Shown piece after piece: positions 46,892-55,797 of a DNA stretch of 64,000 nucleotides. Position 1 is the first letter of the stretch; each line of letters opens with the position of its first letter. The notes under the pieces are model-generated. The model worked only from the letters and a program-made list of their open reading frames with translations. It was not told the origin of the DNA and did not search any database. The DNA lies in NCBI GenBank assembly GCA_947476405.1, contig CANJQG010000006.1, positions 1 through 64,000 of the forward strand, given 5' to 3'. This DNA comes from Thiotrichales bacterium. GTDB taxonomy: Bacteria; Pseudomonadota; Gammaproteobacteria; Francisellales; CACEW01. The position numbers and the translations under genes were made by a program.

Positions 46892-49066
46892 ATGGATAGA
46901 ATAATGCACAGCAACACCGACCTCCTTTACAACCTAAATCCTGAACAACAAGCCGCGGTCAGTGCAGCGCCTGAACACATGCTGATTCTCGCGGGTGCAG
47001 GTAGCGGAAAAACCCGCGTACTTGTCCATCGGATGGCTTGGCTGGCCCAAAACGAAGGCATTGGCCTGCACCACATGCTTGCCGTCACCTTTACGAATAA
47101 AGCAGCGCGTGAGATCAAACATCGAATTGAAACCTTACTCAATGTTCCAACTCATGGCTTATGGCTAGGGACATTTCATGGTATTGCGCATCGCTTACTG
47201 CGAATGCATTATCAGGAAGCCGGCCTTTCTCAAAATTTTCAAGTATTGGATTCGGATGATCAATCCCGCCTGATTAAACGGATGCTAAAAGATCAAAATC
47301 TCGATGATAAATATTACGCTCCCGACAAAATTCAAAATTTCATTAATCAACAGAAAGAACAAGGCCTCCGCTCGCATCAACTCAAATTTAATTCACATGA
47401 TTTATACCGCCGCACGCTTCAAGAAATGTATGCTTTATATGAACATCTTTGCAAAAAAAATGAAGTCATTGACTTTGCTGAATTGCTTTTGGCAAGCTTT
47501 GAATTAATTCAAAATAATGAGCCTCTGAAAACCCAATATCAAGAGCGTTTTCAGCACATTCTAGTAGATGAGTTTCAAGATACCAATACTATTCAATATG
47601 CCTGGTTGAAGCAGCTCATTGGCCCGAAGAATAAGCTTTTGGTCGTAGGCGATGATGATCAATCCATTTATGGCTGGCGAGGCGCTAAAATTGAAAATAT
47701 TCATAAAGTGCAAAAAGATTTTCCCGGCCTCATGATTCGCCTGGAACAAAATTATCGCTCCACACAAACGATCCTCAACGCCGCCAATAGCGTCATTGCG
47801 AATAACGAAAGCCGCCTCGGAAAATCACTCTGGAGTGAAGGCGAGCAAGGCATACCCATTCAACTCTATCAAGCTTTTAACGAAATAGACGAAGCCAATT
47901 TTGTTGTGGCAAAAATCCAAGACTTGATAGAAAACAATTATAAAGCCGATGAAATTGCCATTCTCTATCGCGCGAACGCGCAATCACGCGTTCTTGAAGA
48001 AGCCTTATTACAACGACAAATTCCTTACCGAGTGTATGGTGGCCTCCGATTTTTTGATCGCGCTGAAATTAAAAATGCATTGGCCTACGCCCGCCTCACG
48101 ATTAATCAAAGTGATGACATGGCTTTTGAGCGCGTCATCAATTTTCCTGCACGGGGAATTGGTGAAAAAACACTGGGATTCATTCGGGATGAAGCGAAGC
48201 AAAATAATCGCTCACTCTGGCAAAGTTTATCTATCTTAAATCAAGAACAGCAATTACCTACGCGTGCCGCTTTAAGTCTAGCGCAATTTCAAGCCCTCAT
48301 TGCCAGCTTACGAGAAGAAATTTCAGAGCTGACCGCCCCGCATCAATTAGAAAAAATCTTAAATGCCAGCGGCCTTATTCCTTATTATCAAGCTGAACCC
48401 GATGAGAAAAATCAAGGACGTGTCGATAATTTACGCGAATTACTGAATGCAATCGATGAATTTTATCAAAACCAAGAAAAACAAGGCCATACGCCCAGTC
48501 TGAGCGAGTTTCTCACACATGCAACGCTCGAATCGAGTACGGATCAAACATTAGAGGGGAATGCGGTCCAACTAATGACTCTTCATTCTGCCAAAGGCCT
48601 AGAGTTTCCGGCTGTTTTTTTAGTTGGTCTGGAAGAAGAACTTTTTCCAGGTAGAGCCTGTCAGGAAGACCCAATTCGACTAGAAGAGGAGCGTCGCCTC
48701 TGTTACGTAGGCATGACCCGCGCAATGAAAGTCTTATATTTAAGCCACGCAGAACAGCGCCGTCTCTATGGGGAAACAAAGCCTCACACTCCTTCTCGAT
48801 TTTTAGTAGAAATTCCAAAATCATGCATTGAATCAGTCCGGCAGACGACTCCGATTAAACGCTTTCGCTTTACTGAAACGCCTGCCAAACCAATTTTTCA
48901 GCAATCCAGCAGTCCCTGGAAGCTTGGGATGAATGTCCGTCACACTAAATTTGGGGAAGGAATTGTGCTGGCGGTCGAAGGTGAAAAAGATCAACTTCGA
49001 CTCCAAATTAAGTTTCGTGAATGTGGCAGCAAATGGATTTTAGCTGATTTTATTCAAGCTAGTTAG
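46892..49066 (+). CDS. uvrD: DNA helicase II, UvrD type
   Basis: A 724-residue superfamily 1A helicase. The Q-motif LNPEQQAAV, Walker A LAGAGSGKT, TFTNKAAREI, VDEFQDTNTIQ, GDDDQSIYGWRGA, QNYRS, and MTLHSAKGLEFPAVFLVG are in order. The C-terminal WKLGMNVRHTKFGEGIVLAVEG is the Tudor-like domain seen in UvrD/PcrA that binds RNA polymerase. It acts in nucleotide excision and mismatch repair. An ATG four codons later (46904) with GGAT upstream may be the true start. Lies 31 bases after dnaN in the position recF normally occupies. Confidence 0.94.
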   Translation: MDRIMHSNTDLLYNLNPEQQAAVSAAPEHMLILAGAGSGKTRVLVHRMAWLAQNEGIGLHHMLAVTFTNKAAREIKHRIETLLNVPTHGLWLGTFHGIAHRLLRMHYQEAGLSQNFQVLDSDDQSRLIKRMLKDQNLDDKYYAPDKIQNFINQQKEQGLRSHQLKFNSHDLYRRTLQEMYALYEHLCKKNEVIDFAELLLASFELIQNNEPLKTQYQERFQHILVDEFQDTNTIQYAWLKQLIGPKNKLLVVGDDDQSIYGWRGAKIENIHKVQKDFPGLMIRLEQNYRSTQTILNAANSVIANNESRLGKSLWSEGEQGIPIQLYQAFNEIDEANFVVAKIQDLIENNYKADEIAILYRANAQSRVLEEALLQRQIPYRVYGGLRFFDRAEIKNALAYARLTINQSDDMAFERVINFPARGIGEKTLGFIRDEAKQNNRSLWQSLSILNQEQQLPTRAALSLAQFQALIASLREEISELTAPHQLEKILNASGLIPYYQAEPDEKNQGRVDNLRELLNAIDEFYQNQEKQGHTPSLSEFLTHATLESSTDQTLEGNAVQLMTLHSAKGLEFPAVFLVGLEEELFPGRACQEDPIRLEEERRLCYVGMTRAMKVLYLSHAEQRRLYGETKPHTPSRFLVEIPKSCIESVRQTTPIKRFRFTETPAKPIFQQSSSPWKLGMNVRHTKFGEGIVLAVEGEKDQLRLQIKFRECGSKWILADFIQAS

Positions 49067-49775
49067 ACTGAACAGCCATATTTTTTGTTTCAGCATATAC
49101 GCCACTATACTTCACAACACCGTCTCTGGGCAAATTGAAAGTCCAGCTATTTCCGACATAAAGCGCATGATAATCCAGTCCATTGGTTAAAGGCTTACAA
49201 TTTCCACCACTGAGATCACAAAGCTGCCCGGAACGCAGTGAAATATAGCTGTTTCCAGTATTCGTAATGGTCACACTGGTTCCATTTCGCTTGGCGTGAA
49301 TAATGGGCAAGGGATTGATCGGCAATACAAAAACACGAATTTTGTAACCATAAGTCAAACTCATTTGTGCACTCGAACCGTGAGAAAGGGCCTCTACTTT
49401 TTCAGTTGGATTAATATTGGTGACCGTCAAAGTATAGACGCGATCTTCTTGAACATTTGTCATGAGATTAACCAATCTGATTTTTCGTGAAGCCTGAGGC
49501 TGCAAGGCCATTTTCGTCGGGGTAATCATCAAACCAAATGCTTGAGGATTGGTTCCATTAAAAGGAACTGCCTTCACGGTTGAAAGCCCCATATTTTGCA
49601 AATACAAGGGCGTAATCGAAGCATACTCAACGACTTGATCTGCATTTTCAACCGTAATATCCTGAACATTATTTCCAGCATGAAAATAAACCAACATGGG
49701 CGAAACACCCAAACCATTCGCCTGCAAGGCTAATCCTAATCCAATCGCACAGTACACACTGCTCATTTTTTTCAT
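49059..49775 (-). CDS. PapD-like periplasmic chaperone (second of pair)
   Basis: A 238-residue protein with a likely signal peptide (1-20) and two immunoglobulin-like domains as in pilus chaperones. VSPMLVYFHAGNNVQDITVENAD is the first strand pair, ITPTKMALQPQASRKIRLV matches the edge-strand region with its alternating hydrophobics, and ITNTGNSYISL opens domain 2. Two cysteines (CDLSGGNC) may form a disulfide. PapD-type chaperones donate a strand to pilin subunits, but no pilin or usher is nearby. Overlaps the uvrD end convergently by 8 bp. Confidence 0.72.
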   Translation of the reverse strand: MKKMSSVYCAIGLGLALQANGLGVSPMLVYFHAGNNVQDITVENADQVVEYASITPLYLQNMGLSTVKAVPFNGTNPQAFGLMITPTKMALQPQASRKIRLVNLMTNVQEDRVYTLTVTNINPTEKVEALSHGSSAQMSLTYGYKIRVFVLPINPLPIIHAKRNGTSVTITNTGNSYISLRSGQLCDLSGGNCKPLTNGLDYHALYVGNSWTFNLPRDGVVKYSGVYAETKNMAVQSN

Positions 49776-49789
49776 TGATCACACTCCAT

Positions 49790-50515
49790 CTATTTAATAT
49801 CAAAAGGTAAAAACTGGCCATGCAACACTTCTTCCTGGCACTCTAAAGGCCCTTCTTTTTGCAAGATAATTTGCGCCACTGAACCCGGGAATAGGCGTTT
49901 CAAAAGGCTGGGAAGCGGCTCGCAATGTGTGCCATCCGACGCACACTGTTTACATAAGGTGATCAGCACAGAGGTATTTCCCGTATTGCTGAGGGTCAAG
50001 GCGGTTCCATAACGCACTGCAGTGATGTGGGGATTCAAATGAAGTGGGCGCGCATAGACGGAAACCCCATAAGCAATAATCAATTGAACCCCAGCATCCA
50101 ATTGTTTCGCTCCAGAATACAGGGCCACTAACTGGCCCGTGACAGGAGAAATTTTGACATGATAAACCACATCCGAAACAGGAGGCTGCCCGACATACAG
50201 CACACGGACAATACGGGTTTGACCTACTGGAATCACTACTTTACTGGGCGTGACAATCAGTCCAATTTGATAGGGGTTATCTTGCAATTGCGTCAGGCTT
50301 TGATCAGGCTGACCCGGATGATTAATACGCTCTACCGCAATTTTAACATAGGCCGTATCATTCCCGACATTATGGACTTGAATATCGTAATAGCGGGCCT
50401 GTGGATTTAAATCCACCTCCAAGGGATAAACGGAAATAGCAGAAGCATAAGCCCCCTGCACGAGAAGACTGATGAATAAAAAACCAACCCACTGTAAAAA
50501 ATATCGCATATTCAT
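49790..50515 (-). CDS. PapD-like periplasmic chaperone (first of pair)
   Basis: A 241-residue protein with a signal peptide (about 1-24, ending YASA) and the same two-domain plan as its neighbour: SVYPLEVDLNPQARYYDIQVHN, IVTPSKVVIPVGQTRIVRVLYVG, and LTLSNTGNTSVLITLC. Four or five cysteines cluster near the end (CKQCASDGTHC, LECQEE). It lies 14 bases before the second chaperone gene, so the pair is an operon. A start 17 codons upstream is possible but would place the signal peptide inside the protein. It lies next to secB, divergent. Confidence 0.72.
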   Translation of the reverse strand: MNMRYFLQWVGFLFISLLVQGAYASAISVYPLEVDLNPQARYYDIQVHNVGNDTAYVKIAVERINHPGQPDQSLTQLQDNPYQIGLIVTPSKVVIPVGQTRIVRVLYVGQPPVSDVVYHVKISPVTGQLVALYSGAKQLDAGVQLIIAYGVSVYARPLHLNPHITAVRYGTALTLSNTGNTSVLITLCKQCASDGTHCEPLPSLLKRLFPGSVAQIILQKEGPLECQEEVLHGQFLPFDIK

Positions 50516-50601
50516 TTCGCCCAATTCCCATATTTCTATTTTAGATTTTATCAGGCATAATAGCAACCTAATTTATACCGAACAACAGAAGGACCTTTAT
50601 C

Positions 50602-51054
50602 ATGAGTGAACCGCAAAATCAACCCAGCTTTAGCATCCAAAAAGTATATCTGAAAGATCTTTCTTTTGAGGCGCCCTCTTCCCCCGCTGCATTCAACCAA
50701 GATTGGGCCCCTGAAGCCAATATGGAAATGAATACCAGCTTTGAAAAACTAGATGACACCCATTACGAAGTTATTTTAAAAATGACTATTTCCGCTAAAA
50801 ATCAATCTGAAACAGCCTTTATTATCGAAATCAAACAAGCCGGTATTTTTGCTTTCCAAAACATCCCTGCCGATCAAATGGACCCGCTGCTCATGGCTTA
50901 TTGTCCCAATGCCCTTTTCCCCTATGCCCGCGACGTAGTAGCCAGCACGGTATTCCGCGGCAGCTTCCCCGAACTCAATTTGAGCCCTGTCAACTTTGAC
51001 GCACTTTACTGGCAAAGCAAGCAACAAAATGCGGCCAATCAAACCGTCAATTAA
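50602..51054 (+). CDS. secB: Protein-export chaperone SecB
   Basis: A 150-residue tetrameric chaperone that holds preproteins unfolded for SecA. FSIQKVYLKDLSFEAP near the N-terminus, HYEVILKMTISAKNQ, and the signature YCPNALFPYARDVVASTVFRGSFPELNLSPVNFDALY are diagnostic. Its stop and the rsmB start overlap as TAATG. It probably serves the several signal-peptide proteins of this window. Confidence 0.95.
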   Translation: MSEPQNQPSFSIQKVYLKDLSFEAPSSPAAFNQDWAPEANMEMNTSFEKLDDTHYEVILKMTISAKNQSETAFIIEIKQAGIFAFQNIPADQMDPLLMAYCPNALFPYARDVVASTVFRGSFPELNLSPVNFDALYWQSKQQNAANQTVN

Positions 51055-52310
51055 TGTCAAAAAAAACCCATCCACGCGCGGCTGCACTCCAGATTTTACA
51101 TGCTGTTTTGCAGCAGAATCAGGCGCTGGATGGTGCATTTGCAACGACGCTTTCCCGATTAGAACCCGCAGAAATTTCCTGGGTTAAATCACTTTGTTTT
51201 GGCTTGCTCAAACAAAAAATCAGCCTAGACTTTATCATTCAAAGTTTTTTAGATAAACCCACACCCAATCCTAAGCTCAATTTGCTTTTGAGCATCGGTG
51301 CCTATCAACTTCTCTATATGGAAACGCCAAGTCATGCCGCCATTTTTGAAACCGTTGAACTTGCTAAGGAAGAACGCCTTCCCGCCAAATTAGTCAATGC
51401 CATTCTCCGTCAAATCGATCGTAAACGAAATGCACTCCCGCTCCCGCCTGAACTGATTCAATATAATCATCCCGAATGGCTTCACCAGCTTATTCAAGGC
51501 CATTATCCTGAAAACTGGCAGACTATTTTAAGCGCCAATAATCAGCACCCCCCTTTTTTTATTCGCGTCAATCAGCGTAAAATAACCTGCCAGGATTACC
51601 GCGCTCAGCTGATCCAGCAAGGTATTGAAGCGGAATTCTGCCCTGGATTTCCAGATGCACTTTATCTACCCCTGGCGATTCCAGTGGAAGGCCTCCCTCA
51701 TTTTCAGGAAGGCTATTTTTCAGTACAGGATTTGGCTGCACAAAAAGCACCGTATCTTTTGGAACTCAAGGCGGGCCAAAACGTTCTTGATGCTTGTGCA
51801 GCCCCAGGGGGAAAAGCCTGTCACATGCTTGAAGTTTCGGACATTCACCTGACTTGCGTCGACCACAAAAAAGGCCGCCTCACACAAGTTGAACAAAATT
51901 TACAGCGCCTTTATTTAAAAGCGACTCTTCTTGCTGCAAATAGTCTTGAGCTCGATCACCCGCCCGCCTCTTTTGACCGCATTTTAATTGATGCACCCTG
52001 CTCTGGAACCGGTGTCATTCGACGCCACCCAGACATTCGCTTTTTAAAATGTAAAACAGATATCGCCCAATTTAATGTCCAGCAAAAAGCCCTGCTCAAT
52101 CATCTTTGGCCCATGCTGAAGCCCACTGGAATTTTGCTTTACGCCACTTGCTCGATTTTGCCAGAAGAAAACACGAACGTTATTCAAGACTTTTTAAGGA
52201 CTCACCTGGATGCGACACTTCAATTTGAAGCGCAGTTTCTTCCTACCGAAAAAGGCCCTGATGGTTTTTATTATGCGAAATTAGCAAAATCCAAACCTCC
52301 CTCTTGCTAA
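51054..52310 (+). CDS. rsmB: 16S rRNA (cytosine-967-C5)-methyltransferase RsmB
   Basis: A 418-residue SAM enzyme. An N-terminal NusB-like RNA-binding domain (about 1-130) is followed by the methyltransferase with motif I VLDACAAPGGKACHM, motif IV DAPCSGTGVIRRHPDI, and TCSILPEENTNVI with the catalytic Cys. It methylates C967 of 16S rRNA. ATG overlaps the secB stop. fmt and def, common neighbours, are not present. Confidence 0.95.
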   Translation: MSKKTHPRAAALQILHAVLQQNQALDGAFATTLSRLEPAEISWVKSLCFGLLKQKISLDFIIQSFLDKPTPNPKLNLLLSIGAYQLLYMETPSHAAIFETVELAKEERLPAKLVNAILRQIDRKRNALPLPPELIQYNHPEWLHQLIQGHYPENWQTILSANNQHPPFFIRVNQRKITCQDYRAQLIQQGIEAEFCPGFPDALYLPLAIPVEGLPHFQEGYFSVQDLAAQKAPYLLELKAGQNVLDACAAPGGKACHMLEVSDIHLTCVDHKKGRLTQVEQNLQRLYLKATLLAANSLELDHPPASFDRILIDAPCSGTGVIRRHPDIRFLKCKTDIAQFNVQQKALLNHLWPMLKPTGILLYATCSILPEENTNVIQDFLRTHLDATLQFEAQFLPTEKGPDGFYYAKLAKSKPPSC

Positions 52311-52334
52311 AACAAAAACAATCAAGGATAATGC

Positions 52335-52437
52335 ATTTGCTGCTGGTCAGCCAGTGCGGCTTAGATGCCAACCCCGCCAGATCCGGAAGGAAGCAACGGT
52401 AACATTGATGCAGGTATCGGTCTTGGCAAGCAGCACC
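52335..52437 (+). ncRNA. ffs: Signal recognition particle 4.5S RNA
   Basis: About 100 bases forming a long hairpin. TGCTGC (52338-52343) pairs with GCAGCA (52430-52435), and the tip carries the universally conserved domain IV with GCCAGATCCGGAAGGAAGCA and its GGAA tetraloop, the binding site for Ffh. A T-run (TATTTTT) follows directly and may end transcription. It precedes dnaX, a familiar bacterial arrangement. Exact ends are uncertain by a few bases. Confidence 0.92.
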
Positions 52438-52457
52438 TATTTTTATGAGGAAATATC

Positions 52458-53996
52458 TTGACCTATCAAGTCCTTGCGCGAAAATGGCGCCCCCAGTCTT
52501 TTAACGAACTCGTTGGCCAGGAGCAAGTCCTCTCGGCATTAATGCATAGCCTGGATCAAGGGCACCTCCATCATGCTTATTTATTTACAGGCACCCGCGG
52601 CGTCGGAAAAACAACTGTCGCGCGCATTACAGCCAAATGCTTCAATTGTGAAAAAGGGATTTCAGCAAGCCCTTGCGGCGAATGCCCAACCTGCATTGAA
52701 ATCCGAGAAGGCCGCTTTATCGACCTCATTGAAATTGATGCGGCATCCCGAACCAAGGTCGAAGATACACGTGAAATTTTAGATAATATTCAATATGCCC
52801 CCAGCAAAGGCCGCTTTAAAGTCTATCTCATTGATGAAGTACACATGCTCTCAACACATAGCTTTAATGCGCTTTTAAAGACATTAGAAGAACCCCCTGA
52901 TCATGTCAAGTTTCTATTGGCAACCACAGATCCACATAAATTACCGGTCACGGTTTTGTCTCGCTGCCTGCAATTCCATTTAAAGCACATTCCCAATCAT
53001 CTGATTAAGGCACGCCTAGAATTTATTCTGAATGCAGAGAATGTTCAATTTGAACCTGAAGCCCTCGATTTAATTGCCAAGGCTGCAGAAGGCAGTTTGC
53101 GTGACGCCTTGAGCTTACTGGATCAAGCAATCAATCAAGGCGAAGGCCGCGTTATTACAGCCAAAACCGCAGAAATGCTTGGCATGACCGAAACCCACCT
53201 ACTCTACGAACTGGCTGAAACAATCGCCCAACACAATACCCAACGCTTTTTCGAATTAATCAAAAAAACAGAAGAAACTCCAATTGATTACGGCATTTTA
53301 CTCAGTCTTTTTGCAGAGCTTTTTTATGAAATCAGCCTCGCCCAACAATGGCCGCAATATCAAAGCCTTGACTGGCAGACTGATCGCATTCAAGCCCTCG
53401 CAAGCCTAATCTCCCCGACACTGTGCCAATTGTTTTACCAGATGGCCCTTCAGGGCAAGAAAGATCTGCCTTTTGCACCGCAACCCAAAATTGGCTTTAA
53501 TATGACAGTCTTGCGTATGCTGGCTTTTCAGCCCTTGAATCTGGAACAACCCATCAGCCCAAGCTCCACTCAAACACCGAGTGTAAAAAAAAAAATAGCG
53601 CCACAAACGACAGCCATTAGCGAAGATAACTGGAAAGATATTGTCAATGGACTCCCACTCGTCGGTGTATCCAAACAATTTGCTCTGAACATGAGCTTTG
53701 ACAAACAAGAAGGCCAGACTCTTTTTTTAAATTTAAGTCATGAACACCAAAGTTTACTCAATCCTAAACTGGTTGAGCGACTGCAAACTGCTTTTTCTGA
53801 GCACTACCAATCGCCTTTTTTGTTACAAATCTCTATCATGCACACCCCCTTGAATACACCTGCAGTGCAACAACAGAAAGAGATACTCGACACCCAAACA
53901 CAATTACAAGAAAAACTAGATCAAGACCCCCATTTGAGCTTCATAAAAAATAATTTTAATGGTATAATAAACTCAGTCAAATCAATCAAAACCTAA
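52458..53996 (+). CDS. dnaX: DNA polymerase III tau (and possibly gamma) subunit
   Basis: A 512-residue clamp-loader ATPase. Walker A GTRGVGKT (45-52), the zinc cysteines 61, 64, 73, 76 and 79, DEVHM (Walker B), and sensor motif SRC are intact, followed by domain III and a shorter C-terminal part than in E. coli. The start is TTG at 52458 with GAGGAAA upstream. An 11-A run (53585-53595) covers codons 376-380, with stops soon after in both other frames, suggesting a shorter gamma form by slippage. ybaB follows after 10 bases. Confidence 0.95.
   Translation: MTYQVLARKWRPQSFNELVGQEQVLSALMHSLDQGHLHHAYLFTGTRGVGKTTVARITAKCFNCEKGISASPCGECPTCIEIREGRFIDLIEIDAASRTKVEDTREILDNIQYAPSKGRFKVYLIDEVHMLSTHSFNALLKTLEEPPDHVKFLLATTDPHKLPVTVLSRCLQFHLKHIPNHLIKARLEFILNAENVQFEPEALDLIAKAAEGSLRDALSLLDQAINQGEGRVITAKTAEMLGMTETHLLYELAETIAQHNTQRFFELIKKTEETPIDYGILLSLFAELFYEISLAQQWPQYQSLDWQTDRIQALASLISPTLCQLFYQMALQGKKDLPFAPQPKIGFNMTVLRMLAFQPLNLEQPISPSSTQTPSVKKKIAPQTTAISEDNWKDIVNGLPLVGVSKQFALNMSFDKQEGQTLFLNLSHEHQSLLNPKLVERLQTAFSEHYQSPFLLQISIMHTPLNTPAVQQQKEILDTQTQLQEKLDQDPHLSFIKNNFNGIINSVKSIKT
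53585..53595 (+). other. 11-A slippery run in dnaX (possible gamma-frameshift site)
   Basis: Eleven consecutive A bases are read in frame as part of GTA-AAA-AAA-AAA-ATA. A shift into the +1 frame meets TAG at 53596-53598 immediately, and a -1 shift meets TAG at 53618-53620 after eight codons. Either product would end at about residue 380-388, just after domain III, as the gamma subunit does. Both programmed and transcriptional slippage in dnaX are known from other bacteria. Confidence 0.6.
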
Positions 53997-54006
53997 AGGA
54001 GAAAAA

Positions 54007-54351
54007 ATGAACGGCGCAAACATGGACATGAATCAAATCATGGAACAAGCAAAAAAAATGCAAGAAAAAATGCAGGAAATCCAAGAAGCACTAACCAATA
54101 CGAAAGTAGTCGGTGAATCAGGAAATGGTTTAGTCCGCATTATTATGAATGGTCGCCATGAAGCAATGAAAGTCTTTTTAGACTCCAGCCTTATCGCAAC
54201 CAATACCGCAGAACATAAGCAATATGTGGAAGATCTGATTGCTGCAGCCATTAATAGCTGTGCTGATCAAGTTGAAAAAGCGTCACAACAACAATTGCAA
54301 GGCTTGGCTCAATCCTTAAACCTACCCAGCCCAGACGATTTGCCTAATTAA
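54007..54351 (+). CDS. ybaB: YbaB/EbfC-family nucleoid-associated protein
   Basis: A 114-residue dimeric DNA-binding protein. The N-terminal helix (MEQAKKMQEKMQEIQEAL) and the central GLVRIIMNGRHEAMKVFLD sheet are typical. AAAGGAG precedes the ATG. It forms the usual dnaX-ybaB pair, but recR, normally third, is not present here; an MFS gene converges from the other strand and overlaps the stop by 4 bp. Confidence 0.93.
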   Translation: MNGANMDMNQIMEQAKKMQEKMQEIQEALTNTKVVGESGNGLVRIIMNGRHEAMKVFLDSSLIATNTAEHKQYVEDLIAAAINSCADQVEKASQQQLQGLAQSLNLPSPDDLPN

Positions 54352-55709
54352 TCCTTTGCCAAACGTCTAAAAAAAACCACCCCGACCAGGGGAAACAGCG
54401 CCACCACCATAAAGGTATAGCGAAAGCTCGGTGGCGAATAGGTTTCCAGGATATTACTGGAATGTAAAAAACACTCCAAAACCAATGCGGCCAGCGCAAT
54501 GCTAAAGCCAGAGGCAACCTGCTGCAGACTACTCATAAAACTACTGCCCGCACTTTGCAAACGGGGTGCAATATTGATATATCCAAAACTATTCATTCCC
54601 GTAAATTGAATGGAAGAAATCACCCCATTCAGGAACAACAGAATAATCATCAATACAACGGGAGGATGCCCACTCAAAAGCGACAAGGAAAAAGTCACCG
54701 CAGCCAATAAGATCGAATTATAAATCAATAAATTTCGATACCCCACTGATTTTAAAAGACGTCTCACAAAAAACTTGGTCAATAGCATTCCGAATGCACC
54801 CCAGGCAGTCATTAAACCTGCTTGCATCGCCGTATAATGAAAGCCGACCTGCAACAATAAAGGCACTAAAAAAGGAGAAGCACTGATCGTCAAGCGCGTA
54901 AAAATACTACCCAACACCACCAAACGAAAGGCAAGCCGATCAAAAAGCTGAATCGAAATCAGGGGCGCATGTTTCTGTTTTGCATAAAACCAATATCCCC
55001 ACAAACCCACAAAACCACAGCAGAGACAAAAAATCACCACAGCTTTACTGACAATGGGATCAATCAAGGTATCCAAGCCCAATAAAAGCAAGGCTAAACT
55101 TCCCGCCAGGATGATAAACCCCAACCAATCAAAAGAATGTAATTCAGGATCTTTTACATTTTCAACATAGCGCAACACAAAATAAAATCCAATCAACCCA
55201 ATCGGAATATTAACAAAAAAAATCGCACGCCAACTGAGGTAGGTCGTCAAAGCCCCGCCAATTAAAGGTCCTAAACTAGGCCCGAGAAGTCCGAAGGTAG
55301 CGGTTGTCGCCATGGCAGACACAAATTCCTCTTTATTAAAATGACGCATAAACAACAAGCGTCCAACGGGCAAGGATAACGCACCTCCCGCGCCCTGAAT
55401 CACCCGCGCGATAACCAGCTCCGGCACTGAATGACTCACACCACACAAAATTGACCCCAATAAAAATAAAAGCAAGGCACTCGAAAAAATAGTTCGACAT
55501 CCAAAACGATCCGCCATCCAACCTGAAATAGGAATCACGATCCCCGCCGTCAGCAAATAAGCCGTTAATGCCAGCTTCAAATGCAAAGGATCTGTCAATA
55601 AACTCAAAGAAATTTGAGGCAAAGCGGTATTAATAATGGACGCATCTAAGCCTTCCATAAAGAAAGCACAGGCGACAATCGTAATAATAATTTTTTGCAA
55701 GGAAGTCAT
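54348..55709 (-). CDS. MFS transporter, DHA2 (EmrB/QacA) type
   Basis: A 453-residue major-facilitator drug/proton antiporter with 13 or 14 membrane spans. The first segment FMEGLDASIINTALPQI is the motif D1-like start of the family, GWMADRFGCRTIF is motif A, and VIQGAGGALSLPVGR is motif B. Substrates are typically lipophilic drugs or metabolites. No EmrA-type membrane-fusion partner is adjacent, so it probably works alone. It is transcribed away from ribE. Confidence 0.9.
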   Translation of the reverse strand: MTSLQKIIITIVACAFFMEGLDASIINTALPQISLSLLTDPLHLKLALTAYLLTAGIVIPISGWMADRFGCRTIFSSALLLFLLGSILCGVSHSVPELVIARVIQGAGGALSLPVGRLLFMRHFNKEEFVSAMATTATFGLLGPSLGPLIGGALTTYLSWRAIFFVNIPIGLIGFYFVLRYVENVKDPELHSFDWLGFIILAGSLALLLLGLDTLIDPIVSKAVVIFCLCCGFVGLWGYWFYAKQKHAPLISIQLFDRLAFRLVVLGSIFTRLTISASPFLVPLLLQVGFHYTAMQAGLMTAWGAFGMLLTKFFVRRLLKSVGYRNLLIYNSILLAAVTFSLSLLSGHPPVVLMIILLFLNGVISSIQFTGMNSFGYINIAPRLQSAGSSFMSSLQQVASGFSIALAALVLECFLHSSNILETYSPPSFRYTFMVVALFPLVGVVFFRRLAKD

Positions 55710-55797
55710 GCCGCTATTATTACATTGAACTGTACAGCTTGCAATCTTTTTAGACTATCGCTATATTAAGCGATCTGGATTTAAGCAAGGAAAAGTC

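Noticed and set aside
55710..55797. FMN riboswitch before ribE
   Set aside because: The 88-base spacer is too short and lacks the conserved RFN-element segments.
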